A DNA stretch of 5,627 bases, taken from positions 1 through 5,627 of the forward strand of contig JAETTS010000194.1 in NCBI GenBank assembly GCA_021769025.1, given 5' to 3'. Below, in pieces: positions 5,132 to 5,627 of this stretch. Under the pieces are notes generated by a model. That model was not told the origin of the DNA. It ran no database searches and saw only the letters and a program-made list of their open reading frames with translations. The translations under genes and the position numbers were made by a program. Within the stretch, counting starts at the first letter, position 1. Each line of letters begins with the position of its first letter. The stretch is from Enterocloster bolteae. GTDB lineage: Bacteria > Bacillota_A > Clostridia > Lachnospirales > Lachnospiraceae.

Positions 5132-5627
5132 AAAAATTATTTGCCATTGGAGAGGCACTGATTGATTTTATTCCCGAGGAGTCAGGCAAGGAACTGAAAA
5201 ATGTGTGTGGATTCCAGCCAAAGGTAGGAGGAGCACCAGCCAATGTGTGTGGAGCGTATGTGAAGTTGGGAGGAGAAGGGGCTCTGATCACCCAGTTGGG
5301 GGCGGATCCATTCGGTGACAAGATTGTGGAAGAGTTTACACAGTGCGGCATTGACTGCAGATACGTAAAAAGGACTGACAAAGCCAATACATCCCTGGCT
5401 TTTGTGGCACTTAAGGAAGATGGAAACAGAGAGTTTTCCTTTTACCGGAAGCCAGGTGCTGACATGATGATGGAAGCCAGGGATATCGAAGCTTCCTGGT
5501 TTGCAGATGCATTTGCACTTCATTTATGCTCTGTGTCTCTGGGGGATTTCCCTATGAAAGAAGCCCACAGAAAGGCCATTGATTGCGCCCTCCGTGCAGA
5601 CGCTATGATAAGCTTTGATCCCAATAT
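5128..5627 (+). CDS. PfkB-family carbohydrate kinase, fructokinase-like (5' part, runs off the window)
   Basis: The first 166 codons are present and the frame is open to the right edge. The start MKKLFAIGEALIDFIP, followed by PKVGGAPANVCGAYVKLGG (31-49) and ITQLGADPFGD (54-64), is the ribokinase/PfkB N-terminal pattern including signature 1; FSFYRKPGADMMM (103-115) and HLCSVSL (132-138) are typical of fructokinase members. These enzymes phosphorylate a sugar with ATP in the cytoplasm, here probably fructose at C6. The catalytic Asp region (GAGD type) lies beyond the window, so activity cannot be judged. The ATG at 5128 overlaps the preceding stop as ATGA, with AGGGAGG at 5111-5117 inside the upstream gene, implying translational coupling. 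Confidence 0.93.
   Translation, partial: MKKLFAIGEALIDFIPEESGKELKNVCGFQPKVGGAPANVCGAYVKLGGEGALITQLGADPFGDKIVEEFTQCGIDCRYVKRTDKANTSLAFVALKEDGNREFSFYRKPGADMMMEARDIEASWFADAFALHLCSVSLGDFPMKEAHRKAIDCALRADAMISFDPN

Overview
The window looks like chromosomal DNA from a low-to-mid GC Firmicute, most likely a Lachnospiraceae / Clostridium cluster XIVa gut anaerobe. This rests on strong GGAGG-type ribosome binding sites, purine-rich short intergenic gaps, a CBS/DRTGG-containing family II pyrophosphatase (a clostridial form), and an AT-rich intergenic region interrupted by a GC-richer repeat block. The taxon is inferred from gene style, not from a marker gene.

Layout. Bases 1-529 hold no convincing gene. 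From left to right they contain (a) an AT-rich stretch with phased TGTTCAT repeats on the minus strand placed just upstream of a possible leftward -10, resembling a Pho-type regulated promoter for a gene outside the window; (b) a clear extended -10 (TGGTATAAT) reading rightward; (c) a 19-bp perfect inverted repeat ending in T5, which looks like an intrinsic terminator or attenuator; and (d) a GC-rich block with a 33-bp tandem duplication and GCGAAGC mini-hairpins, probably an interspersed intergenic repeat. Six plus-strand genes follow: a degenerate GGDEF-EAL protein (530-1867), a CBS/DRTGG manganese-dependent inorganic pyrophosphatase (1948-3624), a solo HicB-like protein (3661-3939), a flavin reductase-family protein (3952-4545), a shikimate-kinase-fold P-loop kinase (4601-5131) and the 5' part of a PfkB-family sugar kinase (5128 to the right edge).

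From 1948 onward gaps are 36, 12, 55 and -4 bp with no visible terminator, so the last five genes could be one transcription unit. The kinase-like gene and the PfkB kinase overlap by ATGA and are probably translationally coupled. Functionally the group is mixed housekeeping metabolism: phosphate recovery from PPi, flavin-dependent reduction and sugar phosphorylation. No complete, obviously new multi-gene defence or mobile system is visible. The points most worth checking are the non-coding leader (promoter plus terminator-like hairpin plus repeat block), the catalytically dead c-di-GMP-type protein it precedes, the shikimate-kinase-like protein that lacks the usual substrate-binding arginine, and the HicB-like protein without a HicA partner.
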